Of a DNA stretch of 9,948 nucleotides, positions 1 to 6,941 are shown in pieces. A program made the translations under genes and the position numbers. Position 1 is the stretch's first letter; each line of letters opens with the position of its first letter. The notes beneath the pieces were generated by a model, which saw nothing but the letters and a program-made list of their open reading frames with translations, searched no databases and was not told the DNA's origin. The stretch comes from CAZEJS01 sp964512645 (lineage in GTDB: Bacteria; Actinomycetota; Geothermincolia; Fen-727; Anoxymicrobiaceae): positions 1 through 9,948 of the forward strand of contig CAZEJS010000042.1 in the NCBI GenBank assembly GCA_964512645.1, read 5' to 3'.

Positions 1-28
1 GGCGGCAGTCGGTGCCGTCACAAACTAG

Positions 29-553
29 GGTGTCAACAGAAACGGGGCAACATCACACTGGGACAGGACCTTCGAGGTGCCTGTTGGGGGTGGCAACGTA
101 AGGATTTGTGCCCGTTGCTCCGGGGTTGTTCTTGGGGTGCTGTCAGCTTCACTGCTCGCGCTGCTCGGCCTGCCACACCTAGCCCCGGTTGTCGGCGTAG
201 CAGCCGTTTTGGTACTTGCTTTTCCGATGATACTCGATTTCCACTTGCAGTTGATGGGGCACTTCCATTCGACGAATGCGCGAAGAATGATTACAGGTTT
301 CACGTTTGCTTCGGCTCTTGTGTTGTCGATTGCCTGTGCCTTCAGTGTGAGTCTGCTGACGGTGCTCGTTGTGCCTGCCTTGCTGGCGTCTTACTGTGTC
401 TACCTTGCGTCGAGTCCTGTTCGCAGGGACCGTCTGTTCGACCACCTGGAACTCTATGTTGATTACTACGACAGGTGTCGGGTCGAGGACATTCGTGCCA
501 GGGTCTCCTCACTGCCGGATTTCGAAACTCACAACGGTGAAGGAGGGTACTGA
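29..553 (+). CDS. DUF2085-family membrane protein, N-terminus incomplete
   Basis: Small integral membrane protein of the DUF2085 type; its biochemical function is unknown. The usable start is GTG at 77, giving 158 residues. From there the protein has ICARCSG (residues 10-16, a CxxC pair), three or four hydrophobic segments up to about residue 110, and the loop GHFHSTNARRMITG, which fits the family's 'stN..R..TG' signature. The frame stays open upstream to a TAG at 26-28. The 16 codons between (reading SHWDRTFEV just before the GTG) resemble the normal family N-terminus 'CH..peRsF', but hold no ATG, GTG or TTG. So the GTG start probably cuts off part of the domain, or the gene is damaged at its 5' end; the listed start marks the open frame, not a known initiation site. 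The stop lies 1 nt before the next gene, indicating one operon. Family assignment is fairly sure; intactness is not. Confidence 0.6.
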   Translation, partial: GVNRNGATSHWDRTFEVPVGGGNVRICARCSGVVLGVLSASLLALLGLPHLAPVVGVAAVLVLAFPMILDFHLQLMGHFHSTNARRMITGFTFASALVLSIACAFSVSLLTVLVVPALLASYCVYLASSPVRRDRLFDHLELYVDYYDRCRVEDIRARVSSLPDFETHNGEGGY

Positions 554-554
554 A

Positions 555-1451
555 ATGTTGAGCGGAAAAGCCAGGATCGGGCCGGCAATCCTCATGGCTG
601 TCATATTCTTGCTGGTGGCCGTTCTGACCATAACGGCATTCCTTGCCTTTGGCGAACCGATTCTAAGCGAGCGGGGGAGTGGGTTTTACATCTGGATGAC
701 TGTTGTGTGTGCGGCTGAATTGGTCCTGTTTGCCTGGACCGCGAACTGGTATTTCTCGAGCCAATCGTCGAAAAAAGTATCGGGTGCTGTGGTAATTATT
801 ATCCATGTGATGATAGTCATCTGGGTAATAGGCACGATATATACTGCGTCCGCCATGACCAGCCGGAAGACGATAGAGAAGTTCACAAAAGGAGTCGTGG
901 ACATAGTCGAAGAACACCTTCCTTACGGAGTGGCAGGACAGAAGACGGACGAGTCGGATGCAAACCGCTTCAACGACCCTATTGCTTTTCTTTACATGGG
1001 TTTCACGCTCATCTTCTTCATCGGTGCGGTTTTCCTGTACACGGCGGACATGGCCCACCAGGAGAAAGACTATATTACACAGACCGAGAGAAAGAACGTG
1101 AGCGTGCGAGTCCCAGATACCGAGTTTGCATCCTCAACATTGAAGAAAGCCTGCGCGGTTTATCCTGATAGCGCGGTCAGGATAGACAGGCTTGCAAAAC
1201 GAATAGAGGGGATAAGCACAAGCCTTCATTATGCGCCTCCCGCAAAACCTGGAACTCGCGAGGAGCAGGGTGGAGTCTCTGTGGCTGATATCAATCTTGA
1301 GATAAACAACGAGGTGACCTTGCTCATGCAAAGCTTGAGCCGCTTCAACAACGATGCGGCCGGCACAGATAGTGCATGCGCAGAGGTGGACGCGATTGTC
1401 AGCCGCCTCGAACTGCTGGTTCAGCGGCGCCAGGACCGTCTTCTGAGTTAG
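555..1451 (+). CDS. Four-helix membrane protein of unknown function with cytoplasmic tail
   Basis: Predicted 298-residue inner-membrane protein that I do not recognise. The ATG at 555 is chosen because AAGGAGGG (540-547) lies 7 nt upstream and the previous gene stops 1 nt before it; the open frame extends further upstream without a better start. Hydrophobic segments lie at about residues 10-32, 44-66, 76-99 and 143-164. Between the third and fourth is a charged, probably exposed loop of about 40 residues. The C-terminal third (165-298) is soluble, mostly helical and charged, ending in a stretch with leucine/valine heptad-like spacing that could form a coiled coil. It sits between the DUF2085 gene and the SPFH-GYF_2 gene, so it may anchor the SPFH protein to the membrane. 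That role is inferred from context only. No catalytic motif is visible. Confidence 0.85.
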   Translation: MLSGKARIGPAILMAVIFLLVAVLTITAFLAFGEPILSERGSGFYIWMTVVCAAELVLFAWTANWYFSSQSSKKVSGAVVIIIHVMIVIWVIGTIYTASAMTSRKTIEKFTKGVVDIVEEHLPYGVAGQKTDESDANRFNDPIAFLYMGFTLIFFIGAVFLYTADMAHQEKDYITQTERKNVSVRVPDTEFASSTLKKACAVYPDSAVRIDRLAKRIEGISTSLHYAPPAKPGTREEQGGVSVADINLEINNEVTLLMQSLSRFNNDAAGTDSACAEVDAIVSRLELLVQRRQDRLLS

Positions 1452-1465
1452 GGAGGGAATCGACA

Positions 1466-2578
1466 ATGTTCTTTGACGTAGTTGAGCACCTTGATCCGAC
1501 GGGCGAGGTCATGGTGGCCCGGGTGCCTCAGGAAGGTAGTGGGGATTTCACCCTGGGGTCACAGTGCGTGGTTCAGGATAGCCAGGTTGCAGTTTTTTAC
1601 ACTGACGGGAAGATGGCGGACCAGTTTACAGCAGGGCGCTATACCTTGAGTACGATGAACCTCCCAATACTCAAGGGCCTTTCCAAGATCGCGTTCAAAG
1701 GCAAGAGTCCTTTCCGTGCTTACGTCTACTTCGTCAACCTCAAGCGGTTCATCGATATGGGCTGGGGGACCCCGGAGCCCATATTGTTCCGTGATTCCGA
1801 GCTCAAGATGGTCAACCTGCGCGCCTACGGCACGTTCACCGTTCGCATAGTTGACCACGTACGTTTCCTCAACACCATTGTGGGAACACAGGGGATGGAG
1901 AGTACCACCGATATAAACCATTACCTGCGCGGAATCGTGGTTTCCAGATTTGCACGCGTGCTTCCGGACCAGTTAACCACAGTGATTGACCTCGCATCCG
2001 AGTACCAGAATATCGAGGTCGCGGTCAAGGACGCTACCAGGGAGGATTTTTCGCAGTACGGGCTTGAGCTCACAGACCTGTTTGTGAAGAGCATAACCCT
2101 GCCCCCGGAGGTACAGCAGATAATTGACAGAGCCGCCGGCACGCGTTCCATGGCATCCGATGAGATCCTCGCCTACCAGCAGGTTTCCGCTGCGGACGCC
2201 CTGCGCGAGGCGGCGGCCAGTGGCGGCGGCGGTGAGCTGGCGGGTGGACTGGGCATTGGTGCCGGACTGGCCATGGGGACCCAGTTTGCGGCTCATATGC
2301 AGCCAACAACGCATCCCCAGGGGGGTGCGCCGCAGGGAGGACCTCCGCCCCTTCCGGGCTCGCAGCAGCAAGCAACATGGTATGCAGGAGTAGGGGGGGA
2401 GCGCGTAGGCCCCTTCACGGCAGGAGATCTGAAAGATCAGATACATTCGGCCAAGATAACCGAAGATACACTGATGTGGCGGGAGGGCATGGCTGACTGG
2501 GTTCCGGCGAAGGACGTTCCCGAAATAGCCGGGCTCTTTGGAGCTGTGCCCCCGCCACTGCCGCCGCAGGCCACATAA
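1466..2578 (+). CDS. SPFH/band-7 (YdjI-type) protein with C-terminal GYF_2 (DUF4339) domain
   Basis: 370-residue protein. The ATG at 1466 has GGGAGG (1451-1456) upstream; longer starts would run back into the previous gene. Residues about 15-235 match the YdjI/'virion core' branch of SPFH proteins: early segments such as QCVVQDSQVAVFYTDGK and GRYTLSTMNLP, and later a helical stretch with GLELTDLFVKSITLPPEV. SPFH proteins oligomerise on membranes into scaffolds. A Gly/Ala-rich then Pro/Gly/Gln-rich linker follows (about 250-304, with PPPLP at 293-297). Residues 305-352 form a GYF_2 domain: WYAGVGGERVGPF, then DTLMWREGMADWVPA. The end carries a second proline run, PPPLPP (362-367). There is no transmembrane helix, so membrane attachment probably depends on partners such as the upstream gene. 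Last gene of the three-gene operon. Domain calls are strong; the cellular role is unknown. Confidence 0.92.
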   Translation: MFFDVVEHLDPTGEVMVARVPQEGSGDFTLGSQCVVQDSQVAVFYTDGKMADQFTAGRYTLSTMNLPILKGLSKIAFKGKSPFRAYVYFVNLKRFIDMGWGTPEPILFRDSELKMVNLRAYGTFTVRIVDHVRFLNTIVGTQGMESTTDINHYLRGIVVSRFARVLPDQLTTVIDLASEYQNIEVAVKDATREDFSQYGLELTDLFVKSITLPPEVQQIIDRAAGTRSMASDEILAYQQVSAADALREAAASGGGGELAGGLGIGAGLAMGTQFAAHMQPTTHPQGGAPQGGPPPLPGSQQQATWYAGVGGERVGPFTAGDLKDQIHSAKITEDTLMWREGMADWVPAKDVPEIAGLFGAVPPPLPPQAT

Positions 2579-2803
2579 ATAGCTCAATTCCGGCCGCGAG
2601 GGCGGACCTGTGGTACACGGGCATCCTTCCGTTCCTGTATTCTGCCGGGGCCATTGCATGGCTCGTGGAGCGCCCGGGGCGCGGCGGCGGACCTTCAACC
2701 CCGCCATTCTCGGTGAGTTAGCCGAGGTGGATCGTTCTGCTATCGTCCTCTGCCGGACCCCGGGACTTGGGAGGCCCGTCAATCGAGGCGCCGCCGGGCG
2801 CGC
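2579..2803. other. Convergent intergenic region with a possible tiny membrane ORF
   Basis: This gap lies between the 3' ends of the SPFH gene (plus) and the phosphate transporter gene (minus). No poly-T intrinsic terminator is evident for the SPFH transcript; GC-rich inverted repeats such as GCGCC-CGG-GGCGC near 2670-2682 lack a T tract. One plus-strand frame, 2575-2721, would encode a short hydrophobic helix (LWYTGILPFLYSAGAIAWLV) ending in TAG, but it has no standard start codon and is not annotated as a gene. Confidence 0.4.
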
Positions 2804-2805
2804 TC
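2785..2805 (-). terminator. Possible hairpin at the end of the phosphate transporter gene
   Basis: On the minus strand a GC-rich stem (GAG plus GCGCC pairing with GGCGC plus CTC, with one bulged base and a loop of about 4 nt) overlaps the TGA stop. It could end transcription of the transporter gene, but no run of U follows it, so a Rho-independent role is weak. Confidence 0.3.
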
Positions 2806-4432
2806 AGAGCCTGGAGAGTTCCCCCCGCACGACATAGCCGACGTTGTTGCCCAGGTCGCCGATGCGCTCGAGGTTGGTGAGGAGGTCCAGGAACACCACC
2901 GCGGCTTCTGGATCGATCATGCCGTTGTTGAGCCTTATGATGTTGTTGTTCCTGAACCGGCTGGCCATCTCGTCGACCCCGTGTTCGAGGTGCTGGTACT
3001 CCCGGGCCCGCTCCGGGTCGTCCTCCTCGAACGCTTCGATGACCCCGCGGAACATCTCGCTCACCTCGGTGGAGATGGTCGTGAGTTCCTCGTTGGAGGT
3101 TTCGGGGAACACAAGCCGCTTCTCCGCCTTGGCCTGGGCGAGATACATGATGTTCTCGGCGTGGTCGCCGACCCGCTCGATGTCGTTGACCGCGTGCATC
3201 AGCGAGACAAGCCGCCTTGACTCGCGGTCGTCGAGGACCTCCCGCGACAGCTTCGAGAGGTAAGCGGTTATAGAGTGGGCGGTGTTGTCGACGATCCTCT
3301 CCCGCTGGATCAAGTCCTGCTTGCCCGCGCGGTTCATCTTGCCGATGAGGGCGACGGACTGGTCGACCATCTCCGAGGCCATTCTGCCCATGTAAGCCAG
3401 CTCGTTGGAGGCGGCCATGAGCGCGAGCCACGGGCTGTGCAGGATATGGGGGTCTATGGCCAGAGAATCCCGGTGAACCGGCGGTTCGTCTCCCCTCACC
3501 ACGAACTTCACGAGCCTGATGAACGGGTTGATGAGCGGAAGCCCGATCAGCATGATGATCACCGAGAAGGTGGTGTGCGCCATGGCGATCTGCCGCGCCA
3601 GCGGGAGGCTGCCGAAGGCCCAGTAAACGAACTTTTCGAACCAGGGCAGGAACGGCAGGACCAGTATCACGCCCAGCGTCTTGAAGAGGACGTTGGCCAC
3701 GGCCGTCCGTTTGGCCGGCCTGCTGGCGCCGATCGAAGCGAGCACGGCGGTGATGGTCGTGCCGATGTTGGCTCCCAGGACGAACGGGATGGCGATTTCC
3801 AGGCCCGCCTTGCCGCCCGGGAGGATGCCCGACAGCGCCATCGCCACCATCATGCCGGTCGTCGCCGAGCTGCTCTGGACGATCGCCGTCGAGATGATAC
3901 CGATCAGTATGCCCAGGGCGGGGTTGTGCCTCGCCGCCCCGAGCAGGCTCTGGAACCAGGCCATGTCCTTGAGCGGCGCGACGGCGTCCTTCATGAGAAC
4001 CAGCCCGAGGAAGACCAGTCCCAGGCCCAGCAGGCTTTCGCCGATGAACTTGTACCTGCGGCCGCTTGAGAAGAAGTAGAGGCCGAACCCGAAGATGATC
4101 ATCAGGAAGGCCCAGTTGCCGATGTCGAACGCCACAATCTGGGCGGTCACGGTAGTCCCGACCGCCGCCCCCATGGTCACCGCCACCGAGGAGGAGAACG
4201 TCATCAACCCGGCGTTGACGAAACCGACCATCATTGTTGTGGTGACGGCGCTGCTCTGGATGACGCCGGTGACGCCCAGCCCGAGAAGGGCGCCCGTCCA
4301 GCGGTTGCTGGTGAGCTTCTCCAGCGTCCTCTGGAAGGTGCCCCCGGCGAGGGTCTGCAGGCCCTCGCTCATCAGGGTCATCCCGAAGATGAAGACGGCC
4401 AGGCCGCCCAGAATCTTAACCGCGGTCCACAC
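2804..4432 (-). CDS. Na+/Pi cotransporter family protein with C-terminal PhoU domain (NptA/YjbB type)
   Basis: Inner-membrane sodium-coupled phosphate transporter, about 542 residues, usual size for the NptA/YjbB family. The membrane half (about 1-310) contains two inverted Na_Pi_cotrans repeats, each with the hallmark QSS motif: QSSAVTTTMM near residue 59 and QSSSATTGMM near 186, plus GANIGTTITA near 220. The C-terminal half (about 335-540) is a PhoU-like helical domain with two matching signatures, DIERVGDHAENI and NLERIGDLGNNV. The membrane part transports or exports phosphate with Na+; the PhoU part probably regulates it. A TTG at 4444 would sit only 1 nt from the GGAGG (4446-4450), which is too close. 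GTG at 4432, 13 nt away, is preferred although the spacing is long. Codon third positions are strongly G/C. Convergent with the SPFH operon; upstream of it on the same strand is the FAD oxidoreductase, with no evident functional link. Confidence 0.93.
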   Translation of the reverse strand: MWTAVKILGGLAVFIFGMTLMSEGLQTLAGGTFQRTLEKLTSNRWTGALLGLGVTGVIQSSAVTTTMMVGFVNAGLMTFSSSVAVTMGAAVGTTVTAQIVAFDIGNWAFLMIIFGFGLYFFSSGRRYKFIGESLLGLGLVFLGLVLMKDAVAPLKDMAWFQSLLGAARHNPALGILIGIISTAIVQSSSATTGMMVAMALSGILPGGKAGLEIAIPFVLGANIGTTITAVLASIGASRPAKRTAVANVLFKTLGVILVLPFLPWFEKFVYWAFGSLPLARQIAMAHTTFSVIIMLIGLPLINPFIRLVKFVVRGDEPPVHRDSLAIDPHILHSPWLALMAASNELAYMGRMASEMVDQSVALIGKMNRAGKQDLIQRERIVDNTAHSITAYLSKLSREVLDDRESRRLVSLMHAVNDIERVGDHAENIMYLAQAKAEKRLVFPETSNEELTTISTEVSEMFRGVIEAFEEDDPERAREYQHLEHGVDEMASRFRNNNIIRLNNGMIDPEAAVVFLDLLTNLERIGDLGNNVGYVVRGELSRL

Positions 4433-4493
4433 TCTAGGTTTCAAACCTCCAGGTGAGAAGGATCAGGACGGTCGTTACAGATCGTCCGCGGAT

Positions 4494-4523
4494 AATCTAC
4501 AGGTGAGCAGGGGTCTTATCCAA
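4494..4523 (-). promoter_or_regulatory. Possible sigma-70-type promoter for the phosphate transporter
   Basis: On the minus strand, TTGGAT (-35, 4518-4523) and TAGATT (-10, 4494-4499) are separated by 18 nt, about 60 nt before the start codon. GCGGAT/ATCCGC words also flank this segment as a loose inverted repeat (about 4487-4528), which could be an operator. Both readings rest on pattern only. Confidence 0.33.
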
Positions 4524-4556
4524 TCCGCTACCCCGGCGGCCCGGCCGCCGTGCCGG

Positions 4557-5948
4557 TCAGGGGCCGTATTCCTCCAGAACCCTCTCGGCGCATCTCATCC
4601 CCGACTGTGCCGCGCTGTTGAGGGCGAGGCCGCGGCCGCGGTAGCAGTCACCGGCGAAGAACAGCCCCCGGACGCCGGGGGCGGCGAGGTCCGGTTTGAA
4701 GGCGCCCACCGACCCGGGTTTCCGCGAGAGCCCGTCGCACCCCATGCACTTGTAGGCGAACTTCCACTCGACCTTCTCGCCGATGCCGGGGAACATCTCC
4801 TCGAGGTCCCTCCACAGCGCGTCAAGCAGCCGCTCCAGCTCGAACTTGTCCAGGATCTCGCCGGGCTCCACCACGCAGTCGGTCTGCAGCAGCGACTTGC
4901 CCGCGGGGGCGACCCCGGGGTCGAACGCCGATGGCACCATGCCCTGAAACGGCCTGCCGGTGTGTTTCATCTTTATCGAAGACAGGACGTTGGGCTTGTC
5001 GTAAACGGGCTCGGTGAGGGCCACCGTGTAGCCGATGAGCCCGGTCGTCTCGTACTTGAGCTCCCCGAACCTCCGCGTCCACCATTCGGGGAGCACCGAG
5101 GTCTCCGGGTTCATATCGAGGATCGCGTCAAGGTGCCACAGGGGCAGGGCGCAGACCACCGCGGACGCCTCGAACACCGCCAGGTCGTCCATGTGGAACC
5201 ACCCGGTGTAGGGGGAGAGGCTCTTCTTCCTGACCGCGACCCCCTTGACCTTCCGGCCGTCGAAGAGCACCGAGTCGACCTCGGTGTTCAGCATGAGCGT
5301 ACCACCCGCTTCCTCGAAAGCCTCCCGCAGCGGGTCGATGACCCCGCGCATCCCCCCTTTCGGGTAGGCGGCCGTGAGCACGTTCTTCCGTTTGGCGAGG
5401 TTGTCCCTGGAGATGTAGAGGATCTCGCCGGCGGACATCTCGTAGACGTGCGGCACGGTGGTCATGATCATGCCGTTGTTCTCCAGGAACTCGCGCGTGA
5501 CGCCGGAGACCCCGTTCGCGTCCAGCCAGTCGCCCCAGGACACCAGGTCGTTGGCGGCGATCTCTTCGTCGCTGACTTTGAACAGCCGTTTCATGGTGTT
5601 CTTGAGCTCCTCGAGCTGTTCGGGAGGTGCGGCGAGCAGCATGTCGGCGGCGGAGCGCCACCTGCCCTCCTGGTACAGCTCCCCCGACTCGACCCAGTTC
5701 GCCCACTCGACTTCCCTGCCCGCGGCCCTCACCAGCTCGGCGGCGGGGGAGGACTCTCCCAGCTCGACCTGGTGGAAGCCGATGTCCAGGCGCCAGCCGC
5801 CCTCCAGGTCGTAACCCTGCATGCGCCCCCCCGCGCGGTCGTCTTTCTCGACGCAGAGGGTCTTCATGCCCGCCTTCTGCAGCAGCGCCGCGGCGCCGAT
5901 CCCGGCAATGCCCGCCCCGACAACGATAGCGTCATATTTCTCAGACAA
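4557..5948 (-). CDS. FAD-dependent oxidoreductase (amine oxidase / phytoene desaturase-like)
   Basis: 463-residue flavoprotein. The N-terminus has the dinucleotide-binding fold: VVGAGIAGIGAA (GxGxxG at residues 11-16), the acidic E34 ending the second strand, and AGGRM (39-43). The C-terminus has the second FAD-contact motif, GLFFAGDCYRGRGLALNSA (about 428-446). This layout matches the amine-oxidase/CrtI-type superfamily that includes carotenoid desaturases and isomerases. The substrate cannot be read from sequence, and no carotenoid genes are nearby. The start is TTG at 5948 because GGAGG (5955-5959) lies 6 nt upstream and the Rossmann motif begins 10 residues later; the frame is open far upstream only because the DNA is GC-rich. 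An unusual CMGC pair (C401, C404) precedes the FAD motif. The stop lies 124 nt before the transporter's GTG, so it may be separately transcribed or weakly coupled. Confidence 0.92.
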   Translation of the reverse strand: MSEKYDAIVVGAGIAGIGAAALLQKAGMKTLCVEKDDRAGGRMQGYDLEGGWRLDIGFHQVELGESSPAAELVRAAGREVEWANWVESGELYQEGRWRSAADMLLAAPPEQLEELKNTMKRLFKVSDEEIAANDLVSWGDWLDANGVSGVTREFLENNGMIMTTVPHVYEMSAGEILYISRDNLAKRKNVLTAAYPKGGMRGVIDPLREAFEEAGGTLMLNTEVDSVLFDGRKVKGVAVRKKSLSPYTGWFHMDDLAVFEASAVVCALPLWHLDAILDMNPETSVLPEWWTRRFGELKYETTGLIGYTVALTEPVYDKPNVLSSIKMKHTGRPFQGMVPSAFDPGVAPAGKSLLQTDCVVEPGEILDKFELERLLDALWRDLEEMFPGIGEKVEWKFAYKCMGCDGLSRKPGSVGAFKPDLAAPGVRGLFFAGDCYRGRGLALNSAAQSGMRCAERVLEEYGP

Positions 5949-5950
5949 CT

Positions 5951-5959
5951 TTCTCCTCC
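5951..5959 (-). promoter_or_regulatory. Ribosome binding site fixing a TTG start
   Basis: Minus-strand GGAGGAGAA, with GGAGG 6 nt before TTG at 5948, decides the start of the FAD oxidoreductase. No ATG or GTG in frame has comparable support. Confidence 0.75.
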
Positions 5960-5987
5960 GCTCCACTCGTTTCCCCGCCGCCCCGAC

Positions 5988-6016
5988 AGAGTAACCGTAT
6001 CCCGTCATCGAATCAA
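5988..6016 (-). promoter_or_regulatory. Weak candidate promoter for the FAD oxidoreductase
   Basis: On the minus strand, TTGATT (6011-6016) and TACTCT (5988-5993) are spaced by 17 nt, about 40 nt before the TTG start. The -10 match is poor, so this is tentative. Confidence 0.22.
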
Positions 6017-6116
6017 AGGGGGGAAGGTGGGCGGCGCCGTTAACTTTCAACCTGGTCCACTTATTCCGCCACGGGGGCGCATGCGGCCGCCGGGCTGTTC
6101 GCTTTCCGTTTACGAA

Positions 6117-6140
6117 GGCCCCGGCGGCAGTGCCGGGGCC
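6117..6140. repeat. Perfect 9-bp inverted repeat (hairpin) between divergent genes
   Basis: GGCCCCGGC (6117-6125), loop GGCAGT, GCCGGGGCC (6132-6140). On the plus strand TGTATTATGATT follows; on the minus strand TTCGTAAA follows. Neither side is a strong U tract. Since both neighbouring genes point away from it, it does not terminate either gene; it could be an attenuator in the HNH leader, an operator, or a terminator for a transcript not recognised here. Confidence 0.5.
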
Positions 6141-6314
6141 TGTATTATGATTGCATGGTGATGACAGCCGGAGTCCCCCGCCGTCGGAAATCCGGGCACT
6201 GCCGGCCGGGGCTGTCCCCGGCGGAGGGCGGGAACCCGGACCGTGCCGGCGCCCCCGGAGCGAACCGGGCGAACCCGCACGGACCCGGAGGCCACCACGG
6301 GAGGTACCGCAACC

Positions 6315-6941
6315 GTGAAGAAAGACGAAAAGAGCGGGAACCGCGCGCCGACGAGGAAGGAGCTCCTCCTGGACATGATCGACGCCGGGGAACTCCCCCG
6401 CGTCCTGCGGGAAAAGCAGGATGTCAGGGTTGCCTTCCGCGTGATCAAACCGCTGTTCGACTGCGTTCACTGCGGTGAGTCGCACCAGTCGTGCATCATG
6501 TTCTACGACCCCGGGGGACGGTTCGTGGTGAGCAACGCGCACGTCAACAGGGTGCGGGCCGCGGGTCCGGGCAAGAGGCTCGGATCGGTGGAGCTGCTCG
6601 AGTTGTTGAACGGCGTCGAGGCCCTCTGCCAGAACTGCTATCGCAAGCGTTACCACACCGACAGGCGCCGGTTCTCCAGGGAGCAGAAGGACCTTCTCCG
6701 GGAGATAGCGCGGATCAAGCGCGGGCGGGGTTGCACGAGCTGCGACGAGCGCGACCCGTCCTGCCTGGACTTCCACCACAGGGCGGGCGAGGAGAAATCT
6801 TTCAACATCCACTGCGCGGTGAAGACGGCGAAGAGAGACGAGGTAATGCTGGAGGTCGACAAGTGCGACGTGCAATGCGCCAACTGCCACTGCAAAATAC
6901 ACTGGGAAGGAGACCCAAATTTCCTTGTTAGTTGCCAGTAA
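6315..6941 (+). CDS. Protein with two tandem HNH-like zinc modules; second module HNH-type
   Basis: 208-residue protein. GTG at 6315 is chosen because GGAGG (6300-6304) lies 10 nt upstream; a GTG at 6243 has no such site and would add a low-complexity Pro/Thr/Arg N-terminus. After a charged helical N-terminus (1-45) come two Cys-rich modules joined by a basic helix (115-138). Module 2 (140-197) has CTSCDERDPSCLDFHHR (140-156) and CANCHCKIH (188-196), the typical layout of HNH/treble-clef nucleases: two CxxC pairs plus the FHH and N-x-H-x3-H residues. Module 1 (50-114) has the same spacing, C50-x2-C53-x6-C60, and a CQNC pair (105-108), but FYDP in place of FHHR. The likely role is zinc-dependent DNA binding or cleavage; the nuclease activity is inferred. 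No partner methylase or defence gene is adjacent. Confidence 0.82.
   Translation: MKKDEKSGNRAPTRKELLLDMIDAGELPRVLREKQDVRVAFRVIKPLFDCVHCGESHQSCIMFYDPGGRFVVSNAHVNRVRAAGPGKRLGSVELLELLNGVEALCQNCYRKRYHTDRRRFSREQKDLLREIARIKRGRGCTSCDERDPSCLDFHHRAGEEKSFNIHCAVKTAKRDEVMLEVDKCDVQCANCHCKIHWEGDPNFLVSCQ

Larger units (their letters stand above)
5949..6314. other. Divergent intergenic region between the FAD gene and the HNH-like gene
   Basis: These 366 nt separate two divergently transcribed genes. They hold the ribosome binding site and a weak promoter candidate for the FAD gene on the left, a perfect 9-bp hairpin at 6117-6140, and GGGAGG (6299-6304) before the GTG of the HNH-like gene on the right. The open frames that cross it look like by-products of GC-rich sequence. 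No RNA gene was recognised. Confidence 0.6.

Noticed and set aside
3275..4069. Plus-strand frame of 264 codons opposite the phosphate transporter
   Set aside because: Charged, His/Arg/Asp-rich shadow of the transporter; no ribosome binding site or domain.
4095..6161. Very long plus-strand open frame (688 codons) antisense to the transporter and the FAD gene
   Set aside because: It crosses two clear minus-strand genes with full motifs, is low in recognisable folds and rich in Arg/Pro/Gly, as expected of an antisense frame in GC-rich DNA.
5949..6902. N-terminal extension of the FAD oxidoreductase frame to 781 codons
   Set aside because: The Rossmann motif and a well-spaced GGAGG put the start at the TTG at 5948; the extension runs antisense through the HNH-like gene.
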